Of a DNA stretch of 32,215 nt, positions 1-8,630 are shown piece by piece; positions within the stretch are counted from its first letter, which is position 1, and each line of letters begins with the position of its first letter. The notes below the pieces were generated by a model. The model was not told the origin of the DNA, made no database searches, and saw nothing but the letters and a program-made list of their open reading frames with translations. The translations under genes and the position numbers were made by a program. The stretch covers positions 1 through 32,215 of the forward strand of contig LT642205.1 of NCBI GenBank assembly GCA_900128585.1, in the 5' to 3' direction. This DNA comes from Stramenopiles sp. TOSAG23-3 (taxonomy: Eukaryota; Sar).

Positions 1-127
1 CGTACGGGAAGGGTGAGTTTCCTCCGTTCATCATGTCTTGAGCTGGTGCGCCGGGTTGTTGTCCCCACGGTTGTTGAGGAGCATCGGAATCGTACGGGAA
101 GGGTGAGTTTCCTCCGTTCATCATGTC
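1..127 (-). repeat. 90-bp tandem repeat within the secreted protein gene
   Basis: Positions 1-37 and 91-127 are identical, a period of exactly 90 bp or 30 codons. The second unit is cut by the window edge, so copy number is unknown. The period is a multiple of three and the repeat is in frame with the gene on the minus strand. Confidence 0.9.
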
Positions 128-790
128 ACGTGCTTTTTTTTTGACCTTTTTCATGAATTGTTTTTTGTTGGCACGTCGAGGGTACTTTTGAGGACCCTTG
201 TACTTTGAAGGTTCCTGCTTCCCATCGGACATCATGTCTCCAGTGAAAAATGGAGCTGGCCGCCACCCTTCGCTTTCGCCGTCAGTCGCGGAGTCCGCCG
301 ATCTTCCATTGGCCTCGCTCTCCCCGTTGGTGTAAACCACCGTAGATCCCCTCTGTACATGTCCTCCCACGCCTTGTACTCCTCGACGGATATCCTGAAT
401 ATACGTGTCGTACGTGTCAAGCTTATCTGCCTGGAACCTTTTAGGAACGGGTGAACGGGAGCGATTCCCCTTTCCCTTAACTCGACCTGCCTGAGACCTT
501 TTAGGAACGGGTGAACGGGAGCGATGGCGCGATGGCTTAACTCGGCTCTTGTGCGTCTTGCGCGATGCCTTAACTCGGCTCTTGCGCGATGCCTTGCGCG
601 TCGCTTTGACGACGGGTGAATGGGAGTGATAGTGCGTCGCTCTCTGTAGATTGTGGTGGGGGGTTTGGTGTGTTTTTACGGAATTTGAAGCACGCTGGAT
701 ATCACCAGTGTAAATCGCGCCTTCGGCCTGCAGTGCGTGCAGGGCGAGTAGTCCAGATGCGGTGAGAAGCTTTGAATTTGACGTACCCAT
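1..790 (-). CDS. Secreted basic repeat protein, 5' part only (runs off left edge)
   Basis: Reading the minus strand from the ATG at 790-788 gives 263 codons with no stop, leaving through position 1. Residues 1-22 look like a signal peptide: a short polar start, a hydrophobic LLTASGLLALHALQA core, then cleavage near A22-E23. Residues 60-120 are rich in Arg, Lys and Ser and include two 20-residue units (about 90-109 and 110-129), each starting RSRSPVPKR. Residues 155-175 are acidic and Ser-rich, and 190-221 are Lys-rich. From 221 a 30-residue unit rich in Met, Asn, Gly, Pro and Gln begins and has repeated once by the edge. No enzymatic domain is recognised. Inference: a secreted, polycationic, fast-evolving cell-surface or matrix protein. 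A silica or wall matrix role is possible but not shown. The signal peptide, repeats kept in frame and open frame argue that it is real. Confidence 0.7.
   Translation of the reverse strand, partial: MGTSNSKLLTASGLLALHALQAEGAIYTGDIQRASNSVKTHQTPHHNLQRATHYHSHSPVVKATRKASRKSRVKASRKTHKSRVKPSRHRSRSPVPKRSQAGRVKGKGNRSRSPVPKRFQADKLDTYDTYIQDIRRGVQGVGGHVQRGSTVVYTNGESEANGRSADSATDGESEGWRPAPFFTGDMMSDGKQEPSKYKGPQKYPRRANKKQFMKKVKKKARDMMNGGNSPFPYDSDAPQQPWGQQPGAPAQDMMNGGNSPFPY
421..540 (-). repeat. 60-bp tandem repeat (two units) coding for an RS/KR-rich segment
   Basis: 421-480 and 481-540 are near copies. Both contain the string ttaggaacgggtgaacggga and end in cttaa. The period of 60 bp equals 20 codons in the minus-strand gene. 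Shorter related units (cttaactcggctcttg, cgcgatgcctt) continue to about 600, so the basic region seems to have grown by slippage or unequal exchange. Confidence 0.85.
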
Positions 791-1856
791 GGTGAAGTAG
801 ATTGAAATACTTTTGTTTTTCTTTTGTTTTTATTATATTAAACTTGTTTTTGGTTTAATTTAAACCATTTCCTTCTATTTACGTTTGATTCTATTTTATT
901 TACACACTTATATGGGATTGATGTTGGTATGGGAAAGAGAAAGAGGCCGGGTAGGGGCGCTAGCTCGGTTGAAGATGTATTGGTTTTTACTATCGTATAG
1001 ACAAAGAAGAGAAATGGTAGATAGAAAGTAATAAAAAAAGTTGGGGAGACTTCAACATTTTTTTCTTGTTTCACATAGAAATAATGGGGAGAGTGAAAAA
1101 GAATATACTTAAATTGACTTTCCAAAAAAGATATACCTGTCGTCTATTTTTTATTAATGCTGTGATCCTCCTGTGAATAGTAAAAAATGTTGAAGGAACT
1201 CGTTTTTTATTTAATTTAATAAGTAGTGGGTATAATACATATATTCTATTATAGTAAAAACTTGGAAATTCGAGAAGTGACCCAAACCGTACTGAAAATA
1301 GTGACCTAAAAAACCTTCATTAGCAAAAAAGTGACCTAAACCGGAGTTTTCCCTTATACAATTATTTCCTCTTTTGTCAGTAAGAATACTAACTAAGTGT
1401 AGTATATTAAAAAATAGGTTCCTATGTGATTATTCAGTTGGTAGTTTTATTAGTTTGGTAAAGAAGATTTTAGATTAAATTATAATAGTGCGCGTCCAAA
1501 ATTTACTGTAATTGTATATTAATACCGTACGGTATAAATAAAAAAATAATAATAAATAATTGAAAAAAAAAAAAAAAAATAATAGCAATATTAATAATAT
1601 ATGCAGCACATATATGTGCATATAATATTTATTATATTCATCATGTTGCTATTATTTCATCAAATAATTATTATTAATATTATTTACTACTGCACTAGGC
1701 TTGATCAAAGCCACGAAGCCGCCGCCACGAAGCACATTGATCAACAGAGTTGTTCTCTGCTTGACCAGATCAGGAGTGTCGGCGCACTCTGGATTGATCG
1801 GCCCTAGAACCCTCAACAACAACAACTTATTGATTATTGATTGCTTTTGGTGCTGG
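791..1856. other. AT-rich spacer between divergent genes
   Basis: Upstream of both the minus-strand secreted protein and the plus-strand glycosylase. It holds poly-A/T runs (for example 1564-1579), a palindromic taccgtacggta near 1525-1536, and three short direct repeats of gtgacc(c/t)aaa at 1277, 1301 and 1331. The short open frames here are low-complexity and I do not regard them as genes. Promoters for the flanking genes must lie here but no clear element stands out. Confidence 0.6.
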
Positions 1857-2630
1857 ATGAAGCGCTCGCATTCAACAAAAGCGACGGCGGCACCCAAAAA
1901 GAGGCGTCGGCGAAAAAATTCAGAGCCTTGGCTGCCTTTTGTGGGGGAATCCCTCCGGCGCATCGATCTGGACGCTGCGTTTGCGCACCTTGCCTCGGAC
2001 GAGAGGCTGCGTCCCTCGTTGGCATCATTCGTTTCGAGTCCTGCGGCCCTCCTCGACGGCTTGCCCAAAAGCCTTTTCCGCGGGCTGTGCGAGAAGATCA
2101 TCGAGACTCGAGTCACGGTCAAGGCTGCGGCCGGGGCCAAGGCTCGTCTCTGGAAGCGTGCCGGTGCCGATGACGCGGCGGCCGCAGCGTGGCTGCGCGA
2201 CGAGGCGCTCGAGAGGCTCAACACGAAGAGCGCAGATGGCGGACTGGGCGTCGGCAACCAGAAAGCAACATTTCTGAAATCACTCGGCACCGCATTTGCC
2301 GACACCGGTCCTCCTGGTGGAGCTCTGGTCGCTGAATCGCTGCAGACCTTGAAGGATGCCGACCTCGTGCGCCACAGAGGACTCAACGCGCTCAAAGGCG
2401 TCGGGCCCGCGACTTTGCAGACCATGCTCATCCGCGTCTTTCGCCGGGCCGACGTGCTCGTGGCCGATGACAATCTCGTGCTCAAGTTCCTGGGACTCCT
2501 CGATGATTTCAAGTCGGATCCCGCGGCCGCGAGGGCAAAGGTCGCGGCTGAGACCAAAGCTTGGAGCCCGCACCGCAGCGTCGCCAACCTGCTGATATGG
2601 CATTCATATAATAATTTTAATAAAAATTAG
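1857..2630 (+). CDS. AlkA-like HhH-GPD DNA glycosylase (3-methyladenine glycosylase II type)
   Basis: 257 aa. AlkA-family enzymes remove alkylated bases as the first step of base excision repair. A basic run PKKRRRRK at residues 13-20 looks like a nuclear localisation signal. The fold core follows: FRGLCEKIIETRVTVKAAAGAK (family N-terminal helix, about 74-95, broken here as FRGLCEKIIE plus TRVTVKAAAG), GLGVGNQKATFL (129-140), the helix-hairpin-helix LKGVGPATLQTMLI (179-192), the catalytic Asp in VADDNL (D204 or D205), and the closing WSPHRSVANLLIWHSY. The frame is open back to 1701, but 1857 is preferred because the extra 52 residues are unlike the family and the DNA there is turning AT-rich. 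An upstream ATG at 1701 could add a targeting leader. The exact substrate is not resolved. Confidence 0.8.
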   Translation: MKRSHSTKATAAPKKRRRRKNSEPWLPFVGESLRRIDLDAAFAHLASDERLRPSLASFVSSPAALLDGLPKSLFRGLCEKIIETRVTVKAAAGAKARLWKRAGADDAAAAAWLRDEALERLNTKSADGGLGVGNQKATFLKSLGTAFADTGPPGGALVAESLQTLKDADLVRHRGLNALKGVGPATLQTMLIRVFRRADVLVADDNLVLKFLGLLDDFKSDPAAARAKVAAETKAWSPHRSVANLLIWHSYNNFNKN

Positions 2631-3859
2631 TTAGGTATTCCTACTAAGTACAGCAGCCAGCAGCATATTTTTTTTGGTTGTCCTTTTTTTTTTTGGTGGG
2701 TTCATAGTGTCGCTGCCCAGAATAATTAGCTGAGAGACGACTCGAAAATAACCTAATCGTAACCAACATTCATCACGAAATCCAATGTTTTTTGTACTTG
2801 TCATAATAATTTCCTATATAACTGCGTAGAGTGAAAATAAAATAGAACTTTTTTTGGTTAAAAAAATAATTAGTTTTTTCTTCATTTTATTATATGTTAT
2901 TCAATGTTATTTTCGTAACACTAACTCGCTGCTAGTTTTTTAGTTCACTCACATAGTATCCTCCCTCGTTCCCTCGTTCACCTCACCCCTCCCCTCCTCT
3001 GGTCCTCTGGCCTCTGGACACAAAATCGGATAATAAGTTGAAAACTATACAAATTATATATAATAAATAAATAAATAAATAGGGATGATATTATTATATA
3101 CAGTAATAAATTAAAATAAAATCCAACGAATTGAAAAGGCTGTCTGTTTGGACTGTTGTCAATCCAACTACTCGTACGTACGGTATTAATACTATACCGT
3201 GTACCGTGCCAAGTAGAACACAATTTTTAAGTATTACGGTAAGTACACTATGAAGATTAAATATCTATTTTTTTAGTAAAAATAAGAGAAGAGTACATCC
3301 ACCCAAAATCACTTTCTTTCGGTCTGACAAAGGAGAGCTTATAATGTACAATAATATTTAACCGGTAAATGAAATACTGTAAGAGGATTGAACAAAATAA
3401 ATTGATCATATGATATAGATATCATATGAAGATAACGTTAGGAAGGTATTTTTAATAAAAAAATAAGGGATTAATTATATAGAAGGAAGGAATTGTATTA
3501 AATAATAGCAAAATAAGGAGACAACGGGGTTGATTCGTAGAAGGCTATTATACTGTTGGTACTGAGTGCTGAGGATGTTCTGTTATTTTATTATAATAAT
3601 TTTGTTGACAAGTGTACGTTGTTGTATTTTTAAAAAAAAGAATATTATTACTTTTAAGAGATATGATATTTTTTATTATTGTTTTAGAATAGATGAATGA
3701 AGGAATAAAGGACGAGGGGAGGGGAGGGGGGGGGTGTTAGGGGGAATGTGGCGTTTTGGAAGGCAAGAGAAAATTCTGATCAACCAATCACCGATATCTG
3801 AACGGAATTTTCTCTTTCAAACAGGATATATATATCTTTTAAAAAGAGAGAGAGACGCG
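2631..3859. other. AT-rich spacer upstream of G-alpha
   Basis: About 1.2 kb with no credible gene. It contains poly-T runs, a short taaataaataaat run near 3061-3080, a C-rich stretch at 2981-3000, a palindromic atcatatgatatagatatcatatga at 3406-3429 (written here only to mark the site), and a 10-G-rich tract at 3716-3736 before the G-alpha leader. A CCAAT pentamer lies at 3784-3788, about 70 bp before the ATG. An in-frame extension of the G-alpha frame begins at 3734 but is not used. Confidence 0.5.
3784..3788 (+). promoter_or_regulatory. Possible CCAAT box upstream of G-alpha
   Basis: caaCCAATca lies 72-76 bp before the chosen ATG at 3860. A five-base match can occur by chance; it is listed only as a candidate. 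A TA-rich tract (atatatatat, about 3827-3836) follows it. Confidence 0.2.
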
Positions 3860-4921
3860 ATGGGCGCGTGTGGCTCCAGTATGACTCCCGAAGAGCGAGA
3901 GGCGAAGAGAAGGTCGCGGGCCTTGGAACGGAGAATGAGCTTAGACAACAATGTTGAGGAAGAAAAGATAAAGCTGCTCCTTCTTGGGGCTGGCGAGTCT
4001 GGGAAAAGCACGATTTTCAAGCAAATGCGAATCATGTATGGTGACAAAATGGGAGAGAAGGAGCTGAAGACCTTCGTATCGATTGTCCGCTCCAATTGCC
4101 TTAGCTCCATGGTGCTTGCCGTCAACTCTGCCCCCGATATCGCGGCCGTCGTGGAGGATGATGTATCCGCAGACAAGATAAAGGGGTTGGATTACACTTC
4201 GGAGTACACGCCAGAGATCGCGTCCGCAATTAAAAATTTATGGGCTGACCCGGGGATTAAGAAAGTGTTTGAGAACAAGGCAAAGTTCCAGCTGAACGAT
4301 TCGGCAGAGTATTGGTTTGAGAACCTCGATAGAATCAGTGCACCGGATTATGTGCCGAGTCAGCAGGACGTCCTCCGAACCCGAGTCCGCACGAGCGGGA
4401 TTGTCGAAAATTCGTACACCATCGATGGAGTCCCCTTCGTTATGTACGATGTTGGCGGCCAGCGCAACGAGCGTAAAAAGTGGATCCATTGCTTCGACGC
4501 GGTAACGGCGATTATATTTGTCGCCTCGATAAGCGAGTACAACCAGGTACTGTTCGAAGACCACAATACGAATCGGTTCGTAGAGGCGCTGGATTTGTTC
4601 GAAGAAATAGTCAATTCTAAATATTTTGTGGAAACTTCCATGATTTTGTTTTTGAACAAGAGAGATTTGTTTGCGAAGAAAATTGCAAAGACCCCTATTG
4701 AGTCTTGCGGAGGGTTTTTTAGTGACTGTACTGCAGGCAACAACTACGACAACGGCGTAGAGTATTTGAAAAATAAATTCCTAGACCGGAACCGAAATCC
4801 TCTGAAGGAAATATATCCCCATGTCACCTGCGCTACGGATACAAACAATGTCGCGGCGGTGTTCAATGCCTGCAAAGACATCATCCTGAAGCAAAACCTA
4901 AAAGATAGCGGCCTGTTATAA
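3860..4921 (+). CDS. Heterotrimeric G-protein alpha subunit
   Basis: 353 aa, the usual length, in one exon. G-alpha couples membrane receptors to effectors through a GTP/GDP cycle. The start at 3860 gives MGACGSS: Gly2 is a myristoylation site and Cys4 a palmitoylation site, anchoring the protein to the inner membrane face. The frame is open 42 codons further upstream, but that extension would bury the lipid signal. Nucleotide-binding motifs are complete: P-loop GAGESGKST (43-51), switch I RVRTSGI with the catalytic Arg175 and Mg-binding Thr178, switch II DVGGQR with Gln201, NKRD (266-269) and TCAT (323-326). The helical domain lies between about 60 and 170. The C-terminus ends DSGLL, with Ser rather than Cys at -4, so the pertussis-type ADP-ribosylation site is absent. 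No beta or gamma subunit or receptor is in the window. Confidence 0.97.
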   Translation: MGACGSSMTPEEREAKRRSRALERRMSLDNNVEEEKIKLLLLGAGESGKSTIFKQMRIMYGDKMGEKELKTFVSIVRSNCLSSMVLAVNSAPDIAAVVEDDVSADKIKGLDYTSEYTPEIASAIKNLWADPGIKKVFENKAKFQLNDSAEYWFENLDRISAPDYVPSQQDVLRTRVRTSGIVENSYTIDGVPFVMYDVGGQRNERKKWIHCFDAVTAIIFVASISEYNQVLFEDHNTNRFVEALDLFEEIVNSKYFVETSMILFLNKRDLFAKKIAKTPIESCGGFFSDCTAGNNYDNGVEYLKNKFLDRNRNPLKEIYPHVTCATDTNNVAAVFNACKDIILKQNLKDSGLL

Positions 4922-5486
4922 AGAAACGAGCTGCGGATCCACGCGGGGGGGAGGCGTACCTGTGTAGTTACTACCACTGGATGGTCGCTCGCTTGAAAAA
5001 TACCACGCGATTTGGGAGGGAAGACTTTCCACCTGAAAGGTTTGGTAAACTAACGAAAATTGGTCGCCTCTGTTTTCAATTTAAAACACGCGCACAAAGG
5101 AAAATATAATATGATATCGGTAAATTAAAAAAAGATTAATTTTATATAAAAAATTACGAAGTATATCATTAGTTTTTTTTTTTATATTACGAAGTAGTTT
5201 ACGAATAGCATATAAAAAATTTTGTTTCTTGAAAAAGAACTTTTTTTTTAAAACAAGAAAATTGGCTGTTATTTAAGTATGATAATTATATTTAGCTTCC
5301 TCATAATATTTTTAAAACTTTAAAATTCCAGAAAAAAATAACTCTCATTAACCCTTACGATTCAACTTGGCTTGATAAAATCCCTTCGGAGGATCCCCCC
5401 CTCCCCACCAAATTCAGGTCCCGTTTTCAAAACTTTACATGGTCCACCGACGAACGGCTTCAGAAAAATAGCGCCGTCCCAGGGGA
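4922..5486. other. Convergent 3' spacer between G-alpha and Rpt1
   Basis: The 3' ends of both genes face each other here. The spacer is AT-rich with poly-T runs. It holds a duplicated attacgaagta (about 5153 and 5187) and one copy of the dispersed AAATAACAGCCA-family repeat (5249-5306). No gene is seen. Confidence 0.6.
5249..5306 (-). repeat. Dispersed repeat family, long copy (core plus tail)
   Basis: The core aacaagaaaattggctgtta lies at about 5252-5271, followed by ttaagta and a tail containing tttagcttcctcata (5291-5305). The tail is shared with copies at 23607-23660 and 25696-25742. The minus-strand sense is AAATAACAGCC, on the same strand as Rpt1 and about 210 bp beyond its stop codon. 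Confidence 0.8.
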
Positions 5487-6776
5487 TTAATTGTACACCA
5501 TGTACTTTGGTGTTGCACTGAACTTTTTGTAACCTTTGATAACCTTGTTCACGGAGTCTAGAAAATCTTTCTCACTCACGGACTTTCGTCTACCACGGAT
5601 GGCATACATTCCCGCTTCGGTGCAAACGGAGCGCAGCTCGGCCCCCGTCGTGTTCGGGCACAGCCGTGCGATCAATTCATACCGAATGTCACGGTCGCAG
5701 CTCATGCTTTTCGCATGGATCCTCAAAATTTGCGCGCGGCCTTCCAGGTCGGGCAGACCGAATTCTACTTTACGATCGATACGCCCCGGACGAACTAACG
5801 CAGGGTCCAGGGTGTCCGGTCGGTTGGTGGCCATCAAAACTTTAACATTTCCACGCGCGTCGAAACCGTCCAACTCGGTCACGATTTGAAGCATGGTGCG
5901 CTGCACTTCCCCGTCGCCTTCTCCGCCACGTGAGCCGCCGATGGCGTCGACCTCGTCGAAGAAGATGATGCAGGCCTTCTTTTGGCGGGCCATCTGGAAC
6001 AGCTCTCGGACCATTCGCGCCCCCTCACCGACGTACTTCTGTACCAATTCACTACCAATGACACGAATAAAGCAGGCGTCCGTCCTGTTGGCCACCGCCC
6101 GCGCAGACAACGTTTTCCCAGTCCCCGGGGGGCCGTACAACATCACGCCTTTCGGCGGGTCAATACCGAGGGCAACGAAGCGCTCTGGGTGAAGCAATGG
6201 GATTTCCACAACTTCCCGGAGCTGCTGGATCCCTTCCTTGGCCCCGCCGACGTCGTCGTACGTGACATCCGGTTTCTCCTCCACCGTCATCATGGTAACG
6301 GAGGGGTCAATCTTGGGTGGCAAGGGGATCTGGATAGCGTACTTCGTGCGGTCGACGCCGACGCGCATACCCTCCTCTACGTCCGTGGGTGCAACCTTTT
6401 CGCCCAGTCCGACGACAAACTTTGCAATCTGCTTCACGTTAATCATGTACTTTGCATCCTCCGTCTCGGCATCAATGATCTTCGTGCACCGCGCCACCTG
6501 GAGCGGCTGCTCCTCTTGCATCATTTGCTTGTCCGAAACAAGGTCCCAGGTCGACGGGAGGGACAGTCCCGTGTCGCTTTCCTTGACACCGCAGAGCTCC
6601 TTGATGCTTTTGTGGATCTTTTCGGTGGAGTCTTTCAGCTCTTTAAGGCGGCGACTGTACGGCCCTTGCCCATACGTCTGCAGGAGGGCGATATCCCCCG
6701 CGTCCAAGACCGTGACGTCCTCGTCGTCGTCCTCCTGCTTGGACGCCTTCGCTTTCGCTTCCCAATCCTCGGCCAT
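5487..6776 (-). CDS. RPT1: 26S proteasome regulatory ATPase subunit Rpt1 (PSMC2/S7)
   Basis: 429 aa, full length for Rpt1, in one exon from the ATG at 6776-6774. Rpt1 is one of six AAA ATPases in the base ring of the 19S particle that unfold ubiquitinated proteins and feed them into the 20S core. An acidic N-terminus and short coiled coil (about 40-65) precede an OB domain (about 90-155). The AAA domain follows with Walker A GPPGTGKT (215-222), Walker B IIFFDE (270-275), the ISS/pore region YVGEGAR, sensor ATNRPD (316-321) and arginine fingers in RPGRIDR (329-335). The [13 protein letters not shown]-terminus matches Rpt1 rather than the HbYX-ending Rpt2, Rpt3 and Rpt5. The gene converges with G-alpha; nothing is unusual in it. 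Confidence 0.97.
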   Translation of the reverse strand: MAEDWEAKAKASKQEDDDEDVTVLDAGDIALLQTYGQGPYSRRLKELKDSTEKIHKSIKELCGVKESDTGLSLPSTWDLVSDKQMMQEEQPLQVARCTKIIDAETEDAKYMINVKQIAKFVVGLGEKVAPTDVEEGMRVGVDRTKYAIQIPLPPKIDPSVTMMTVEEKPDVTYDDVGGAKEGIQQLREVVEIPLLHPERFVALGIDPPKGVMLYGPPGTGKTLSARAVANRTDACFIRVIGSELVQKYVGEGARMVRELFQMARQKKACIIFFDEVDAIGGSRGGEGDGEVQRTMLQIVTELDGFDARGNVKVLMATNRPDTLDPALVRPGRIDRKVEFGLPDLEGRAQILRIHAKSMSCDRDIRYELIARLCPNTTGAELRSVCTEAGMYAIRGRRKSVSEKDFLDSVNKVIKGYKKFSATPKYMVYN

Positions 6777-7150
6777 ATTCCTTTACGATTTGTTCTCACT
6801 TTCTTCTTTTAAAATACCAGGAAATATGAAAATCTCCTATGCCTTTTTTCTCTCTCTTCCAAACTGTGCTTTTGATTGAAGGTAGAAAAATTATCTATGT
6901 TCATACGCTGCACACCTTTCCCTTCGATTATTTTTGTTCTTCCGGTGACTCTGTTCGTCTTTTTTGAATTAGCTTCTCTCCCAAGTTTGATAGTAGTACC
7001 CTTATCCCTTGTATTATTATCGTGTAGTATCCTACGACTATTTTTTATTTATTAATAAAAAATATTACACAACGCACAGGACACAGGACACAGGTCGGTG
7101 GTACATTATTCTTCTATCGATCAATCATCAATCAATCAAATAATCAAAAA

Positions 7151-7235
7151 GGAAGGAAGGAAGAAAAGGAAGGAAGGAAGGAAGGAAGAAAAGGAAGGAA
7201 GGAAGAAAAGGAGGAAGGAAGAAAAGGAAAAGAGG
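7151..7235. repeat. Polypurine microsatellite (GGAA)n with GAAA interruptions
   Basis: Almost pure purine on the plus strand for about 85 bp, made of ggaagg and gaaaagg units. Lies about 375 bp upstream of the Rpt1 start. Confidence 0.9.
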
Positions 7236-7614
7236 ATACAATGAAACAGTACAGCAGTAGTATCAATTTTAATATTATTTTTAAAATTCAATATAATAAA
7301 GAAGAAGAAGGAATTTAAAACTAAAACTGATACAGTATTAATAATCATCTACAGTGTACGAACTACAGTATAAAAAGTCGTCTAGATAAAATAGAACAGA
7401 ACGACTCTAGCATGGAATCCATATTTAGTCTAAGAAGGAATTTAAGAAGGAATTTATGAAGAAAGAAGAAGGAATTTCATTCTTTTTAATGTACTTGTAA
7501 TTGATATAGTTTAATATATATTTCCTATTTATTATATTTCTTCCAAAATTAAAATTAAAAACAAAACCTGGGTATTTATTTATTACTAACTACCGGTTCC
7601 GTACTTTAGCACCA

Positions 7615-7631
7615 GTAGTGTCCGGCCTATC
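7615..7631 (+). repeat. 17-bp dispersed repeat, copy 1
   Basis: gtagtgtccggcctatc, identical at 10282-10298. Both copies sit in AT-rich spacer and are GC-rich relative to it. Confidence 0.7.
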
Positions 7632-7954
7632 AAGAAGCAATCGACCGAGGAGAAAATCATCATTTTTTTTTCAAATTTTTTTTCTTCATTTTTTGGTCGT
7701 TATAAATTGTGTCATCAATTAAGTATATTTAATTCGTATACATTTTTATTATTCCTATCAATAAATTCACTATGTAATGTATTTAATCCATCCCTTTCTG
7801 TGTCCAGTACGTATTTGTTCTATTTTTTTCTTCTTCTTGCAGTGGCTTAGCTATAGTATGAATACATAGGAAACGGTCATAGTCTAGTATATATTAAGTA
7901 TAGTCCTATTAAAATATCAAAGTCACGCACAGAGAGCTCTCTGTCATCAATAGC

Positions 7955-7970
7955 AACACACACACACACA
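7955..7970. repeat. Short (CA)n run
   Basis: Eight CA dinucleotides in the spacer upstream of the coiled-coil gene. Confidence 0.8.
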
Positions 7971-8630
7971 GTATGTAAATAAAAAGTATTGTAAAAAGGG
8001 ATTTTAATAGGTTGTCTTTGTACTTGTTTTTTATACGATAATATTCCATATTATTAGATCCAGTTTATTGATTGAGATACATTATTATATAGGTATTTTC
8101 TTCCTAGACTATTAGAATCAAATTTGTTTTTCATCGCATTTTCAAAATAAATATTGAATTACATTACACAGCATTCTGCCGTTGTGGTTTTTGCTCTTTT
8201 TGTTTTGCACTACTCGCAGCTCAAAAGAATCAATCATGCTGTGAACCTGTTTATCTTACCTTTTTAAAAGAAATTTTGTTACTACGAAAAAACAAAAAGA
8301 AGAAGTGTCGTCGGTCTATACCCATCATCATTTTTTAATGTTATTTCTATGTATTATTATCATCATCGCCTTATTAATAATAATTAATAAAAAATAATAA
8401 TAATAGAAAGTGCGAGAAAGAAAAAGAAGACGAAGAAAAAAGGAAGAAGTGCTTCATACCGGTAGTATTTTCAAAATAATACATATAGAGAACCAAAAAG
8501 AGATTTGTACTAACAGATTTTAAAGTGTGAAAAGAAACACTACGGTTATTCGCGCACCATATCGTAGTGATTCTTTACTGTTTCGGACAACGTTATTTTA
8601 AAACACACAACACACACAAAAAAGTCTGAA

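Larger units (their letters stand above)
6777..8630. other. Long AT-rich divergent spacer
   Basis: About 1.85 kb between the 5' ends of Rpt1 (-) and the coiled-coil gene (+). It contains a polypurine GGAA/GAAA tract (7151-7235), the decamer gaaggaattt repeated about 7309-7480, a CA run (7955-7970), and a 17-bp string at 7615-7631 that recurs at 10282-10298. The frame at 7136-7348 is only the translated polypurine tract. I see no gene. Confidence 0.6.

Noticed and set aside
838-1125. 95-codon minus-strand frame in the spacer
   Set aside because: AT-rich, Phe/Ile/Leu-heavy, no motif, no conserved feature; looks like translated spacer.
1652-2587. 311-codon minus-strand frame over the glycosylase gene
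   Set aside because: The plus-strand product has a full HhH-GPD motif set; the minus-strand product is Ser/Ala/Arg low-complexity and mirrors the GC-rich codons.
2978-3223. 81-codon minus-strand frame
   Set aside because: Mostly Ile, Leu, Phe and Tyr from AT-rich DNA; no plausible protein features.
5982-6812. 276-codon plus-strand frame over Rpt1
   Set aside because: Antisense to a highly conserved gene; no family character of its own.
7136-7348. 70-codon minus-strand frame with Phe/Ser/Leu repeats
   Set aside because: Simply the polypurine microsatellite read on the other strand.
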